Shown here piece by piece: positions 23,279-35,190 of a stretch of DNA of 64,000 nt. The notes under the pieces are model-generated. The model did not search any database. It was not told where the DNA came from and saw nothing but the letters and a program-made list of their open reading frames with translations. This DNA comes from Cryptomeria japonica. Taxonomy: Eukaryota > Streptophyta > Pinopsida > Cupressales > Cupressaceae. The position numbers and the translations under genes are program-made. Positions within the stretch are counted from its first letter, which is position 1; each line of letters begins with the position of its first letter. The stretch covers positions 770,501,336 to 770,565,335 of the forward strand of contig NC_081408.1 in the NCBI RefSeq assembly GCF_030272615.1, written 5' to 3'.

Positions 23279-24622
23279 TGCAGCAGGAACAAAGATAAAC
23301 ATAATAACAACAATACACATAACACCAAGATTTTGATGTGGAAAACCTGGTTAAGGGAAAAACCGCAGTGGGAACCTACCCACAATAAGATGATATTGCA
23401 GTAGTATGTAAAAATATTACAATGGGGAATGCACATGCATTCAAGAACACTGCCTAGAGCTCAGTGCTAAAAAACAAGAAGGGCTACAACCTTACAAAGA
23501 TTTAGACAACAATCCGGATTAGATGAACTTAAAGAATAGTATCTTCAAATTTCTGATGACAGTTCTGATTAAGCACATTTGTGTGCTCTGCAACACTCTC
23601 TTCTCTACACTTCTCACTGATAGATGAATTTGTTTGTTCACACATACACCACTCTCTGATAATGCAGACACAACATCTATACCCAAATTACATGAATATG
23701 ACACCTATTTATACAAATCATCAACCTTGACTACAAGGTCGACTCAACCCTTAAGACCTAATTACAAAATTACATCAAACGATACATAAATCAACCACCA
23801 GACCAATACAATGCCATGACGATATAGGGTGAACTCACAATAATGGTTCCCACTTTTTTGCCAACTTTAACATTGAGATGAATATTTTTAAAATAATCTT
23901 CACTTTCCGACACCTATAACTTTTAAACCATTAAGAATTTGCAGATGATGTAAATTCGTGATTTGTAGCATCTTGTCTGCAGATTCTAAATATATTTTTC
24001 AAATTTTTTTTTGAAGAAATTTATTTTATTTTTTCATCTCCCTCGAAAAGTAGTTTTTTACAACAAACATCATTTTTTAAGAGTGATGTGCCTCTTGAAA
24101 CGCATAATTTTTTTTTCTATAAATGATAAAAAATCTATTCTTCGAGTTTTGGTTTGTAACATCAATATCCAAGGCATGGAGTTGGTTTGATATTGATATG
24201 TTAAATATTTTTCATTTTATTAAGTTTTCAAGTCTGACTAATTATAATTTAGACATAGGTGTACGTTTGAACACATAACTTGTTATATTAATATTGAAAT
24301 TTAATTTTTTTCTTTTTGTTGGAAAGAAGACATCAATATGTAGGGCATATCTATTTCTCATTTTCTTTTTAAATTAGTTTACTATTTTCCCAATGTGTTG
24401 AACGAATCGGTGAAAAACGTATGTTTGGTGAAATTTAAAAAACAAGATCATAATAAACTCACAAAGTAATTAAATTATAGTTGTTGGAAATCTTTCTTCG
24501 AGGACTACCATCCTATAGTTTGAGTTTTCAAGATTGTTCCATTTGATCCTTCAACCAGAGGTTTGAAAGCCAAAATTCTACAGAAAGTTGAAGAGTTTGG
24601 GGGAGGGGGAGAAGCATAGAAA

Positions 24623-24718
24623 GGGGGTTCAAATGAACCCCCTTAGGTTAATTTTGTAACATTTAAAAAATGGTTAAAAAGGGGTTCGCTCGAAGGTCGG
24701 GGGGTTCGAGTGAACCCC
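24623..24718. repeat. Short GGGGTTC-N4-GAACCCC palindromes
   Basis: GGGGGTTCAAATGAACCCCC lies at 24623-24642 and GGGGTTCGAGTGAACCCC at 24701-24718. A third copy is at 32718-32735 (GGGGTTCTTTTGAACCCC). A fourth, GGGGTTTGAG[T/C]GAATCCC, is split by the retrotransposon at 24749-32677. Confidence 0.8.
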
Positions 24719-24748
24719 ATAAAATATTAATAAAAAGGGGGTTTGAGT

Positions 24749-26050
24749 TGTTGGCATTCTGGTGCATTTTGTATGACCAGTGAATGATATGGTTGTCATT
24801 GTTGGCAGCATCATTTTCCACGTCCTCATAGTCTATCGGTAATAATTTGACAATCTATCAACAATAAGTTGACCAGTATACAATGGTTAACTGGCTAAGA
24901 AGTGTGTAGACAGGATAAGCAGTGAGTAGACCACCACGACTAAGTAGTGAGTAGACCAACACACAAGAGGACAATCGACATGTAGTGAGTAGACCGACAC
25001 AAAAGAGGTCAACCGAAAAGCAGAGAGTAGACTGACACATCAGTATACAAAAAGTAATCGGTAAGTAGATTTTGATTGGTACACCGGTAGAGTTTGTAAC
25101 CGACAGACTGGTAATGTTTAGTTAACATCTAGATAAATCTTCAACCTTCTCTAGTCAACCAACAAACTTATCAGCATGAACGACTATTTTGGCAGAGATT
25201 CTTGGAATGATTTCTGGAGAGTGATTTATGGCGCGATTACGTAATTTTGAATAGAATGTTTTGGAGGGAAAAGTTGGCGACAAATCCAAAGGGTATTAAA
25301 TTTTCTTAAATTCATTTTGATGAGGTTGTTGTTCATGCAGAGAGTGTGGTGAGAAAGTGTGAATACAGGGGGAGCAAAGCATAGTACAAAGTTGAAGGCC
25401 AAAGGACCGACATAAGTACAGAGCTGAAGGATAGAGAATCGATAGAGTGCAAAGCTGAATGTATAAGTAGGAAACCAATGGTGTGCAGAGAAGATACAAC
25501 TAGTGCAGATAGAGTTTGTTTTTATAGTGTGATCTGATCAAGCTATCGGTAGCTACTCCAGCAGGTCATCCTTCTATTTCTTTCTAGCCATTGCAACCAA
25601 AATCCCTTATTAGGGTGGACTCTAACATGTCACATTGTAAAAATCCCTTAACAGGGTGTTATCTTAATTGATGATCTTAAGAGCTTTGACAAGGCTACCT
25701 TTAACAGGGTAAAGGCACTATTAGGCCTTAGACAAAATCCATTAACCGGGTGGCACCTAACAGTGTCCTTTTAATCTCCTAACAAGGATGGCTCCTCACC
25801 GGGCCTACTCTAGAAGAGTACACATTTTTTGAGTTCCTACTCACACCGTGGTTTTCTCCCATTTGGGTTTCCACGAGATAAATCTTTGTGTCACTGTGTA
25901 TATTTTCATGCATGCTTATTCTAGTGCAGTGGTTATTTATATTGATGAATGTTGTTAAGTTAGTAAAAACTTGAGTTAAAAGTTTTAATTGAGTAAAACC
26001 GGTAAAGTGTTGATTCACCCCTCCCCTCTCAGCACCAGTTGGGACTAACA
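24749..26050 (+). repeat. 5' LTR of element B
   Basis: It starts TGTTGGCATTCTGGTGC and ends GTTGGGACTAACA, directly before the PBS. It contains the conserved Copia-LTR block around TTTCTCCCATTTGGGTTTCC near 25853 and a pyrimidine-rich CACCCCTCCCCTCTCAGC near the end. GGTxAACAGGGT-like words repeat at 25610-25790. Confidence 0.88.
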
Positions 26051-26052
26051 AT

Positions 26053-26064
26053 TGGTATCAGAGC
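26053..26064 (+). other. Primer binding site of element B
   Basis: TGGTATCAGAGC, complementary to the 3' end of plant initiator methionine tRNA, lies two bases after the 5' LTR. Confidence 0.88.
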
Positions 26065-26108
26065 CATATTCCTTTGGAGTGAAGCTTCACAACTTGAGAA
26101 TAAAGATC

Positions 26109-27501
26109 ATGGAAGAATACCAGTATCAAAAGCACATTGATGAAGCAAACAAAATTATTGCTCAACTGAAAGATAGATTGAGAAAATCTCTTGCAAAAAG
26201 AAAGGAATTATCTCAACAACTAAATGAGAGTTAGGACATCATAGATCAACTCTCTAAATAGAGTGGATCTGAAGAAGATGAAGAAGCAGTCTCATAACTC
26301 ATGGAAAATAACAAGAAGCTGACCAAAGAAGTCACACATCTCAAAAGAGAACATGAAGGTCAGGCCTTGAGAATGACTGAGATACTAGAAGGTAACATAA
26401 GTGTTGATGAAAGAAAGAGGGAGGTAGAAGAAGATCTGTGAAAAGCTAAAAGAGCTAGGAGACTTGCTGAGGATGCCCTGAGAGAAAATGATGCAATCAT
26501 GATTGAGAAAGATGAAGAAATCTGAATTCTCACTTAGGAGAATGAATATATACATAAGCATCTGCATGAAAACACAGAAGAAAATTAGAAGATGATGAAA
26601 GAGATTGAACAACTCAAGAGTGAGTTGAAAATTGAAAATGAGAGAAATGAGAAGTTGAGGAAATTAAATGAAATCTCTGAGAAGGTAGATAAATAATTGA
26701 AGGCTAAGAGAAGAACAAAGGAAACAACCGGTCTTGGTTACCTCAGTTCAGGTCCTATGGAAACTGGAGAATCATCTAAATCCAAAAAGATGAAGGATGG
26801 TAAAAGGAACCATTCAGAAGTGAAAGGTATGAAGTTTTCCAAATCCTCTTGTAATCATTGTGGTAAATTGGTTCATAAGACTAATGACTATAGAAATAAA
26901 CTAGTTAGTCAAAAGGATATTTTCACCTTTGATGGTTACTACCATTATTATCATAAGTATGGCCACACTGCTTATGAGTGTAGATCTCAATCTAGCAGTA
27001 TGTCAAATAGAAAAATATTTAATGGACATTGCTTCACATGCAATAAGTTTAGACACAAATTTGAATAATGCATGTTCAATTCAAATGTATCAAGATCATC
27101 GTTCAAACCGGTTAGTCCTAACAAAAGGAGTAATCAGCTTAATGCCACTTGTTCCATGTGTGGTAATTTTGGTCATGTTGCAGAAAATTGCCAAATGGGA
27201 ATGGGCCAGAGAAATAATTCAGGACCATGGAGGACAACTGGTATGGCATGTTTCAACTATCATAAGATCAGTCACTTAGCCAGAGAGTGCAGGAACTGAT
27301 CCTACAACTGGTCTGAAGACAAGAACCGGTTTAGCAAGAAGAAAGAGAAAAATGACCTGAAAGGAAAGAAGACAATTGAAGAAGTAAGAAATGAAATGAA
27401 AAAAACATGGATCAAGAAGGAAGAAGGAAAATAAGGAGAAGGTCATTCTGAAACCAATTCATCATCCATCGGTGATGACAGTTCCTCTTCTAACTAGGCA
27501 T
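26109..27501 (+). pseudogene. Gag remnant of element B: coiled coil plus five zinc knuckles
   Basis: One frame from the ATG at 26109 (MEEYQYQKHIDEANKII) to 27501 is broken only by stops, with no frameshift. The first 190 codons form a Lys/Glu-rich coiled coil. Then five knuckles follow: CNHCGKLVHKTNDY (last Cys changed to Tyr), YYHKYGHTAYEC (first cysteines lost), CFTCNKFRHKFE-stop-C, CSMCGNFGHVAENC (intact) and CFNYHKISHLAREC (second Cys changed to Tyr). An acidic-Ser tail closes it. No capsid domain is visible upstream of the coiled coil, so this is the C-terminal half of a Copia-type gag. It would bind RNA, but could not by itself build a particle. Confidence 0.72.
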
Positions 27502-27951
27502 ACCGATACCCAGGGGGAGCACATATGGTAAGATTACTTTTGAATCCCCTTAACAAATATAAGGATATGTCTATCTGCATAGTTGTGATGCATAAAAGAT
27601 AGTCTAAAAGTTCTTGGTTGAAGAATGTCTTGTGAGTCAGTTGTTTGTGTATTGGTATCGGTAACAAACAACCAATAAAGTCAAATTGGTGTACTTTAAG
27701 TTGTAAGTTTTAAAACTAACCATTGTATTATAACAGCAATAAATATCAATGGATAAATAAGGAAATGTCAACACATTTTCATTTATCCTATTTTCTTGTG
27801 AAATCTCTTGAGCTCCTGTGCGATCAAAGGCGATTGGAATCTTGCTAAGTAATATTTGTACAGAAAGTTCAATCAGAGCGATAGTGGTGTTTGGTATTTC
27901 TAAGGAGAAGGTATTCAACTTCATCTGAGAAAAGATTGTTTGAAGGACATC
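27502..27951 (+). other. Spacer between gag remnant and unknown gene in element B
   Basis: No gene is recognised in these 450 bases. The Copia pol gene would normally begin here and is entirely absent. This makes it the likely join where pol was replaced. Confidence 0.5.
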
Positions 27952-30900
27952 ATGGCAGTGCCAATATCGACTCCTATGTTGGTTGAAGCTATCAAAGAAC
28001 CCTAACTCGAGTTCAAGCTACATTCAATGAAAGTCGGTAAGATCGACATGACCAGTGCTTTATCATCTGTGCTCTCTAGTGTATTGTTGGTAGATGAAAT
28101 TTGCTCCTACATTCATTGCAAGCTCGAAGAAATTGGAGACAAGTTCATTCGAAATGCATTTAAAGGGTTCTGTGTTAATGATCAATTGAAGGCAGAATTT
28201 CTATCTCTAAAGATCAAGGGTTTGGCTAATGTTGTTGATTTTCTTGATCAGTTTCATGATGCTGGGTTAAGTATGTACTGAGCAGGGTTCATGACCAATT
28301 TTTATGGTTGTAAGCTCAAGCACCGATCAAGATTACAAAGGAGGTGATTCGAAGAGTGACAAGGTTTAGTGCAACCAGTGAAGCATTAACCCTAAGAACA
28401 ATTTCATCATCTGAAGTCATTGGGTTAACAAAATCCTGATGTGATAGTAGAGCAATGAAAATCACACCTATTGAGGATGCTGGAGTAAGATTTGCCTCTG
28501 TAGTGCTGGGTTACAGGGTTTATCAATCAAGCCAAATGAATAGTGTGTTGAGCGGTGCCATACATGCTGGCTATCAAATTATCATGGAGGATTCAACCTA
28601 TGGTATTTGTGAGATGATTGAGAGTCAATTTATGGTGAACATGGAAAGAATTAAGAAGGACAAGAAACAATCCTTCAAATATGACTCACTTCTGGTATGT
28701 ATATTTTTCTATGTGCAAAACTTTTTCCCCGATAAGGGTAAGGTAGTATGGTATGAAGAGAAACCTATCATGGTTCAGATAGGTGAAATGTCTAGGGATC
28801 TAGGAGATAAGTTTGGTGAAACAATGTGGGGATACTTTAAGGAATTCCAAATTAGGATACACAAGAGGGAAATAATTCCAACCAGAATAGTATAGAAATA
28901 CAAAGACAACATTTGTTTTCTCGTAGACATAGATTGTTGTATCATTTAAGAAGTTCAACCCAGAACCGTTTGGGTTCAATTTATGGGCTATGAGGTTGCA
29001 ACAGATATTGTTAAAATTCATGTGAATATGCTCCAAACCGGTAGACTCGAAGGCAAAGAGATTTGGAACCTGTGAGGAGGAAAGCTCCAAAATAAAACAA
29101 GAACTTCAGGAACCAATTATGAAAAGAAAAGTGAGAAGAACGATTGATACTCTTGACAAGAAATATGGAGGTGAAGCATCCAGTGTCACTACCTCCACCA
29201 GTGCTAGTGAGCAAACAGGGCTCAAACCAAATAAAGATGAATAATTAACAGGAGAGAAGAAGAAAGTGTCAAAGACAAAACCAAAGAGGACTACAACAAC
29301 CAAGCCTGCAACATATACAAAAGATAAGGATTCAGGTACTCCTGTATCATCCCCAAGTAAAGATAGACTGGTAGGAGTGACATATTCCAGAAAGAAGAAG
29401 AGTGAAGGAAAGGTTGATTCAAAGCTCACAAAGGATGAGAAAGAGGGTGATATCACTGACACCCAATCAGATGTGGAAATTAAAGAGGTTAGAAGGAGTG
29501 GAAGAAACAAAGCTCCAACAATTGATGAATTGGTCCATGGGATCAAAGATTTTGGAGGTTTGTCTAGTGTTGGGAGAACATATTCCCTCAGTAATGAAGA
29601 AGACAAAAGGAAAATATAAGAAGCAATGATCTGGAACTTGCACAAATTTTGTAGGAAACCTAGTGAATTATATGGCATAATCCCATCAGATTTCTAAGAT
29701 CAAATTGAAGGGAGATGGAAAAAAGCTCTAGCTACTGAAAAGGAACTCAGAATAAAAGTACTCATGTAAGTGCAACATGAATTAGACCTTGATCAAGCTT
29801 TACTAGTGGCTGAAGCATGCATTCAAAATTTCAAAATAAGGAATAGAAATGGGAGAGTGATAGTAGGTGAAGTTGGAGCAGTGCACGTTGAAGGTGTTGC
29901 CTTGTGGAAGAAAATTATGGATCAGCAAAAGGAAGCTGAAGAAGAAATAGAAAAGGGAACAAAACAGGACCTAGGTGCAACTGCCCTTGACAAAGGGAAG
30001 GATAAGGAAAAATACTCCACTGAAGACTTTGATACTTTTATAGTTGAGGACATCATAGGAAATGTTGTGTTAGACATTCCAATCCGACAAAGGATGTCGA
30101 ACAACTTGTTCACACTTCACCGGTGAAGGAAACTGATCAAACTAAGCTTCCCGGTCAAGATGAAGTGATAGTTGAAGACATTCCTTATGAGGATACACCT
30201 CACAAAACCTTATTGATACCAAATCATACTCTCTCTGAAGAAGGAAAAGAGGAAGAGAATAAAACAGAAGAAGGAAAAGAGGAAGAGAAGAAAGAAGAGG
30301 ATAAGAAAGCAATGATGGATACTCCTCTGGAAAAGAGGAAGTTAGGTTTAGAAAATGAGAGTGAGAAGAAGGTAAGAATCATCACAACAACTAGTTCAGA
30401 AGTTGAGATTGTAGAAAAGGAAGATGAAATAGAGGAGGAAGAAGAGGGAGAATCAGTCATTGATATAAATAAAAATAACTCCCAAGCAACTGATGAAGGT
30501 CTCAGAAAAATTGAAAATGCAAGATGAAAAGGCTAAGTTGAGAGCAAGGAAAAACAAGACAAGAATTCTCAATTTTGCCAAAGCAATTCTTTCTGACCTA
30601 ATTCTTGACATTGTTGTTGATAATATTGCCCCCATCATTGATCAATTAAATACTCTTGTTCCAACAATTAGTTTAGAGGAAACCGGTCTAGAGAAGGTTG
30701 CAGTAAGGCAATATGAATTAAAGAGAGGAGATAATTTAATGGAACAAATATCAATTGGAAAAGTTTTCATCTCTAGCCTAACAGAATAAGTCAAAAATAT
30801 ACTTCAGGAAGTTGATCAATTATTGGTCAAATCTTCAAGTTTTACCGATTTCATCAGAGATCTTGAAGACAAAAGAAATCAGACTCAAAAATAATTTCAA

Positions 30901-31343
30901 GATCTGATAAGTTCTTTTGATCCTCTCACCAGTTTAGCATCAACTTTCATTGGCAAAGTCAAACAACTCAATTAGGAAATCAAAAGGTTGAAAGAAGAAG
31001 AGGAAAAACAAGGTCTTAGTTTGTTAGAGTTACAATGCTACTTGACACCAATTATTGACTTCATGCAAATGAATATTAATGAAGTTGATTGCCTCATAAA
31101 TGAACCTGACTGCAAAACAATTGATGATATAGAGGTTTTCATTTCAGCAATGCATGGCCACTTCACCACCATGAAACAGGTAAAATCTTCATGGGAATCC
31201 TCCTTGAAAGTAGCTAAAGAAAATTTCAATGATCTTTTTTCTTTACTTAAACAAAAGAAGTCCCTTTGTATAATCTTTTCCATTGATGGCAAAAGTGGGA
31301 ATTTTGGAGTCTTGTATAGTGTGAGTTACAGGGGTCAGAAATA
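27952..31343 (+). pseudogene. Large unknown retroelement-borne gene of element B, about 1130 codons
   Basis: The ATG at 27952 opens MAVPISTPMLVEAIKEP. The gene runs to about 31343 with at least two frame changes (about 28300 and 30125) and several stops. The N-terminal 300 residues are probably globular: FKGFCVNDQLKAEFLSL, KITKEVIRRVTRF and YQIIMEDSTYGICEMI, then SLLVCIFFYVQNFFP. A Lys/Ser/Thr-rich middle follows (about 29100-29600), including RRSGRNKAPT. A Glu/Lys-rich stretch (30230-30480) leads into a helical C-terminal region rich in Leu/Ile. No known catalytic motif is seen. Its general plan and the two blocks named resemble the gene at 5829-8834. Both may be members of one gene family picked up by unrelated LTR elements. 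I cannot name it. Confidence 0.68.
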
Positions 31344-31408
31344 GGGGCCAGAACCAACATAGTTTTGTAGTGTTTTGTAGTATTTGCCACCAATGCCAAA
31401 GGGGGATT

Positions 31409-32677
31409 TGTTGGCATTCTGGTGCATTTTGTATGACCGGTGAATGATATGGTTGTCCTCATAGTCTATCGGCAATAAGTTGATAGTCTATCGGTAATAA
31501 GTTGATCGGTATACAATGGTTAACCGACTAAGCAATGTGTAGATAGTCTAAGCGGTGAGTAGACCGACACGACTAAGCAGTGATTAGACAGGCACACAAG
31601 AGGACAACCGGCAAGCAATGAGTAGACTAACACAAAAGAGGTCAACCAACAAGCACAGAGTAGACTGGCACATCCGTATAGAGAAGGTAATCGGTAAGTA
31701 GATTTTGATCCGTACACTAGTAGAGTCTGTAACCGAGAGACTGGTAACGTTCAGTTAACATCTAGATAAATTGACAGTCTTCTCCAGTCAATCGACGAAC
31801 TTATCGGCATGAATGACTATTTTGATAGAGATTCCTGGAATGATTTCTGGAGAGTGATTTATGACACGGTAACAAAATTTTGAATAGAATGTTTTGGAGG
31901 GAAAAGTTGGCTACAGATACAAAGGGTAATAAATTCACTTAATTCATTTTGATGAGGTTGTTGTTCATGCAGAGATTGTGGTGAGAAAGTGTGAATACAG
32001 GGGGAGCAAAGCATAGTACAGAGCTGAAGGCCAAAGGACCGGCACAAGTACAAAGCCAAAGGATAGAGAACCAATAGAGTGAAAAGTTGAATGTATAAGA
32101 AGGAAACTGGTGGTGTGAAAAGAAGATACAACCAGTGCAGATAGATTTTGTTTTTACAGTGTAATTTGATCAAGCTATCGGTAGCTACTCCAGAAGATCA
32201 TCCTTTTGTTGCTTTCTAACCATTGCAACCAAAATCCCTTATTAGGGTGGACTCTAACAAGTCCCATTGTAAAAATCCCTTAACAGGGTGTCATCTTAAT
32301 TGATGATCTTAAGACCTTTGACAAGGCCACCTTTAACAGGATAAAGGCACTATTAGGCCTTAAACAAAATCCCTTAATCGGGTGGCACCTAACAATGTCC
32401 TTGTAATCTCTTAACAGGGATGGCTCCTCATTATGTGTACTCCAAAAGTACAAATTTTGTGAGTTCCTACTCACACCATGGCTTTCTCCCATTTGGGTTT
32501 CCATGAGATAAATCTTGGTGTCACTGTGTATATTTTCATGCATGTGTATTCTACTGCAATGGTTATTTATATTGATGAATGTTAAGTTAGTAAAAACTTG
32601 AGTTAAAAGTTTTAATTGAGTAAAACCCATAAAGTACTGATTCACTCCTCCCCTCTTAGCACTGGTTGGGACTGACA
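31409..32677 (+). repeat. 3' LTR of element B
   Basis: It matches 24749-26050, starting TGTTGGCATTCTGGTGC and ending GTTGGGACTGACA. It lacks a block of about 25 bases that the 5' copy has near 24800. A purine-rich tract precedes it. Confidence 0.87.
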
Positions 32678-33524
32678 TGAGCGAATCCCAGTGATGTCAT
32701 ACGTATGATCAAAGTAGGGGGTTCTTTTGAACCCCAAAGGGTAATTCACTTGAACACCCATAGTACGAAGGAACACCCTTCAATTTTTTTCCCCCATCTA
32801 TGTTTTTCCTTTGCGGGTAAAAGTGGGAACCATTATTGTGAGATGACCCCATAGAATGGATCCAAATAAAATCCAGGAACACACAACACCACCAAAAATC
32901 TCACCAAGATCATCCACAACATGCTACACCGTTGAAAATATTGCATAACATGAAGAACATCACCAGACCCATAATATCTTAAATAACATGCACAATGATC
33001 AATGCAAACTAGAAAAATAAATAAGAAATGATTAGGAATCACCAACAAGAATGTTAGAACCATCCGCAATAGTTGCACCAACACCACTTAATCAAATCTT
33101 CATCGATCAACACATTATACTCAAGAACACTCAACAACAACAACTGAGACTAGAAAGATAACTTACATAGCACCAAATCATGAACCATCTTAATTGAATA
33201 TACACATGAACATCCCAAACACTCTCCCAAATCCCACAACTCAAGATATAATCATCTCGGAGCACACCAGATTAAATACCAGAACACTGCAACACTAAAC
33301 ATTGAAAAACCAATGCTCATACCGAAATCTATAACCCGATCAAATCACCACATCTCATCATGAAACCAATACTAAATCAACTAGAGATACTTCATTACTG
33401 AAATAAAAAATCCTCAAATGTTTTGCTGATGCAGATTAACTCATTGCAACACTAGAGCATAGTAACACAAGAATATGTTGACATCAATGACAACAACATA
33501 TCCTAGCAGCAACAATATCCAACA

Positions 33525-33611
33525 ATCTCGTCCCTATTGGCTTAATTAATTTAATTTATGAATCCATACCCCATTAGCCAATTAATTAATTAACCCCAAT
33601 CCTTGAATTAA
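33525..33611. other. Short AT-rich join
   Basis: These 87 bases lie between the end of the Copia-type LTR and the first base that aligns with a Tat pol gene. They contain AATTAATTAATTAA and no recognisable feature. Confidence 0.4.
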
Positions 33612-35190
33612 TCCTAGATTGATATCTCCTTGCATAAATAACATTGTTGAGTATGAAGCTCTAGTCGCAGGAAACAAAATGGTTGTTGAGTGGAAGATCA
33701 CAAAGTTGAAAGTCTTTGGAGACTCACAATTGGTAATTAATAAAGTACTTTGTGGATATAGATTCCAAGGTTGGACAACAAAGATGCAAATGCCATGGTG
33801 ACCATTGCCTCACTTCTGCAAATACCAGACAAATCGAATCATTATGAGTTCCCGGTGGAACAATTGTTTTCCCCCGCCTATGACAATTTGAATCCCAAGT
33901 CATATGCCACATAATCGATTCCAACTCACCCCTCTATGGAAATATCTACACCTACCTAAAAGACAATATCCTTCCACTAGATCTATCCCAAAACCAGAAA
34001 TGAAACTTTATCCAATAAGCAGCCCGTTATACCCTAATCATTGACAAATTTTACTGTCGAGGTCTTAGTGGTACTCTTCTTTGGTGTCTGGATTGTAATG
34101 AATCTGAAACTGCCTTGCATTAACTTCATGAAGGTATTTGTGGCACATATTCAAGTGGTCCTACTCTCACCAAGAAACTTCTAAGGATGGGATATTATCG
34201 GCCGACCATGGAAAAAGAATATATCAGATTGCTAGGAAATGTCCAAAATGCCAAATTCATGGTAATCTAATACATGCACCAACACATGAGTCGCAACCTT
34301 TCACTACATCATGGTCATTCTATCAATGGGGACTCGACCTAGTGGTAAAGATTCATCCTTCTTCATCAAATGGACATAAGTTTATTATCAAGACCACTGA
34401 GTATTTTACAAAGTGGATAGAGGTTGTCCCATTAACTGCTATTACCGGTAAAACAAATATCCTCTTTTATCCTAAATTATCTCATTTTTCGGTATGGCAT
34501 TCCTAGTTCCATTATCACAAATAATGGAAGACCTTTCAAGAATCAAGATGTGAAAGAGTTGTGTGAATGATTTCATATCCAACATCATTTCTCCACACCT
34601 TATTATCCACAAGGGAATGGCCAAGTAGAGGCCTCAAACAAAACCATCTTGAAAATCCTCAAGAAGACAGTGAACGAGGTTGGTCGTGATTGGCATGTTC
34701 AACTCAAGCTAGCATTATGGGCCTATAGAACTAGCATCCACACACCTATAGGGGAAACACCGTACTCACTTGTGTATGGATCAAAATCTATTCTACCTAT
34801 TGAGTTTGATATCCCATCACTCAAAGTATCACTAAAGGGACTCATTCCAGATGAGGCAAATCGGGTAAACAGACTGCAAGAGTTAGAGTTGCTAGATGAG
34901 CGCTGACAACATGCTTTTGATAATATCAAAGCATATCATAAACGCATGTGCCAGAGATACAATTACAAAGTAAAGTGACAAACATTTAAAATCGGTGACT
35001 TGGTACTAAAGGAGAATCCCCGCAATCAATAGGATCGGGAAAAGAAGGGCAAGTTTGAACCAAATTGGCTAGGTCCTTTTGTGATCATATCCGCTTATGG
35101 ATTTGGGGCATATCAATTATTTGCATCAGAAGGGGACTTGTTTTATGAACCTATCAATAATGTGCATCTCAAAATGTTCTATACTTGAGT
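33612..35190 (+). pseudogene. Archaeal RNase H tail and integrase of element C
   Basis: It begins SPCINNIVEYEALVAG and FGDSQLVINKVLCG, then loses about 40 codons that element A has. The integrase zinc region follows (ARKCPKCQIHGN). The core has GLDLVVKIHPS, ITNNGRPFKNQ (second catalytic Asp changed to Asn) and [15 protein letters not shown]. After these come ALWAYRTSIHTPIGE and a C-terminal domain ending in NNVHLKMFYT. Several stops and frameshifts are present, so it is non-functional. Confidence 0.8.

Larger units (their letters stand above)
24749..32677 (+). mobile_element. Non-autonomous LTR retrotransposon carrying gag remnant and a large unknown gene (element B)
   Basis: The LTRs are at 24749-26050 and 31409-32677. 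An initiator-Met-type PBS and a purine tract AAAGGGGGAT (31399-31407) sit just inside them. The flanks TGAGT (24744-24748) and TGAGC (32678-32682) form a 5-bp duplication with one change. Removing the element and one flank copy restores a palindrome of the type seen elsewhere in the host TIR element. The internal region holds a Copia-like gag tail with zinc knuckles and a second large gene. No protease, integrase or RT is present, so it must have depended on a partner element. The LTRs differ by indels and point changes, roughly 90 percent identical by eye. Confidence 0.85.
23827..32850. mobile_element. TIR element (short non-autonomous), split by an LTR retrotransposon
   Basis: The left end reads GGGTGAACTCACAATAATGG. 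The right end, in reverse complement, reads GGGGTCATCTCACAATAATGG. Both continue into TTCCCACTTTT, giving imperfect terminal inverted repeats of about 35 bases. A 3-bp ATA repeat flanks it (23824-23826 and 32851-32853). Without the inserted retrotransposon (24749-32677) it would be about 1.1 kb and has no coding capacity. It contains several copies of GGGGTTC-N4-GAACCCC. Its ends resemble those of the element at 50636-55898 (GGGTAAGTGCAAGAAGTTG, then CCACTTTTT and GCC). I cannot assign the superfamily. Confidence 0.6.
23279..33524 (-). repeat. Copia-type LTR, interrupted by nested insertions
   Basis: On the minus strand the LTR begins at 33524 with TGTTGGATATTGTTGC and soon has GTTGTCATTGATGTCAAC, a block shared with other Copia-type LTRs in the window. 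It ends near 23279 (CTGCTGCA). The conserved GGTTTTTCCC...GGTTTTCCAC block is visible at 23340-23365. The LTR halves are 23279-23826 and about 32851-33524, about 1.2 kb in total, separated by the TIR element and its own insertion. No matching target duplication was found, so it may be one LTR of a broken element. Confidence 0.6.

Noticed and set aside
29106-29678. A 190-codon open stretch on the minus strand with many Ser, Leu and Phe
   Set aside because: It is the complement of the Lys/Glu/Ser-rich middle of the gene at 27952-31343. No independent evidence supports it.
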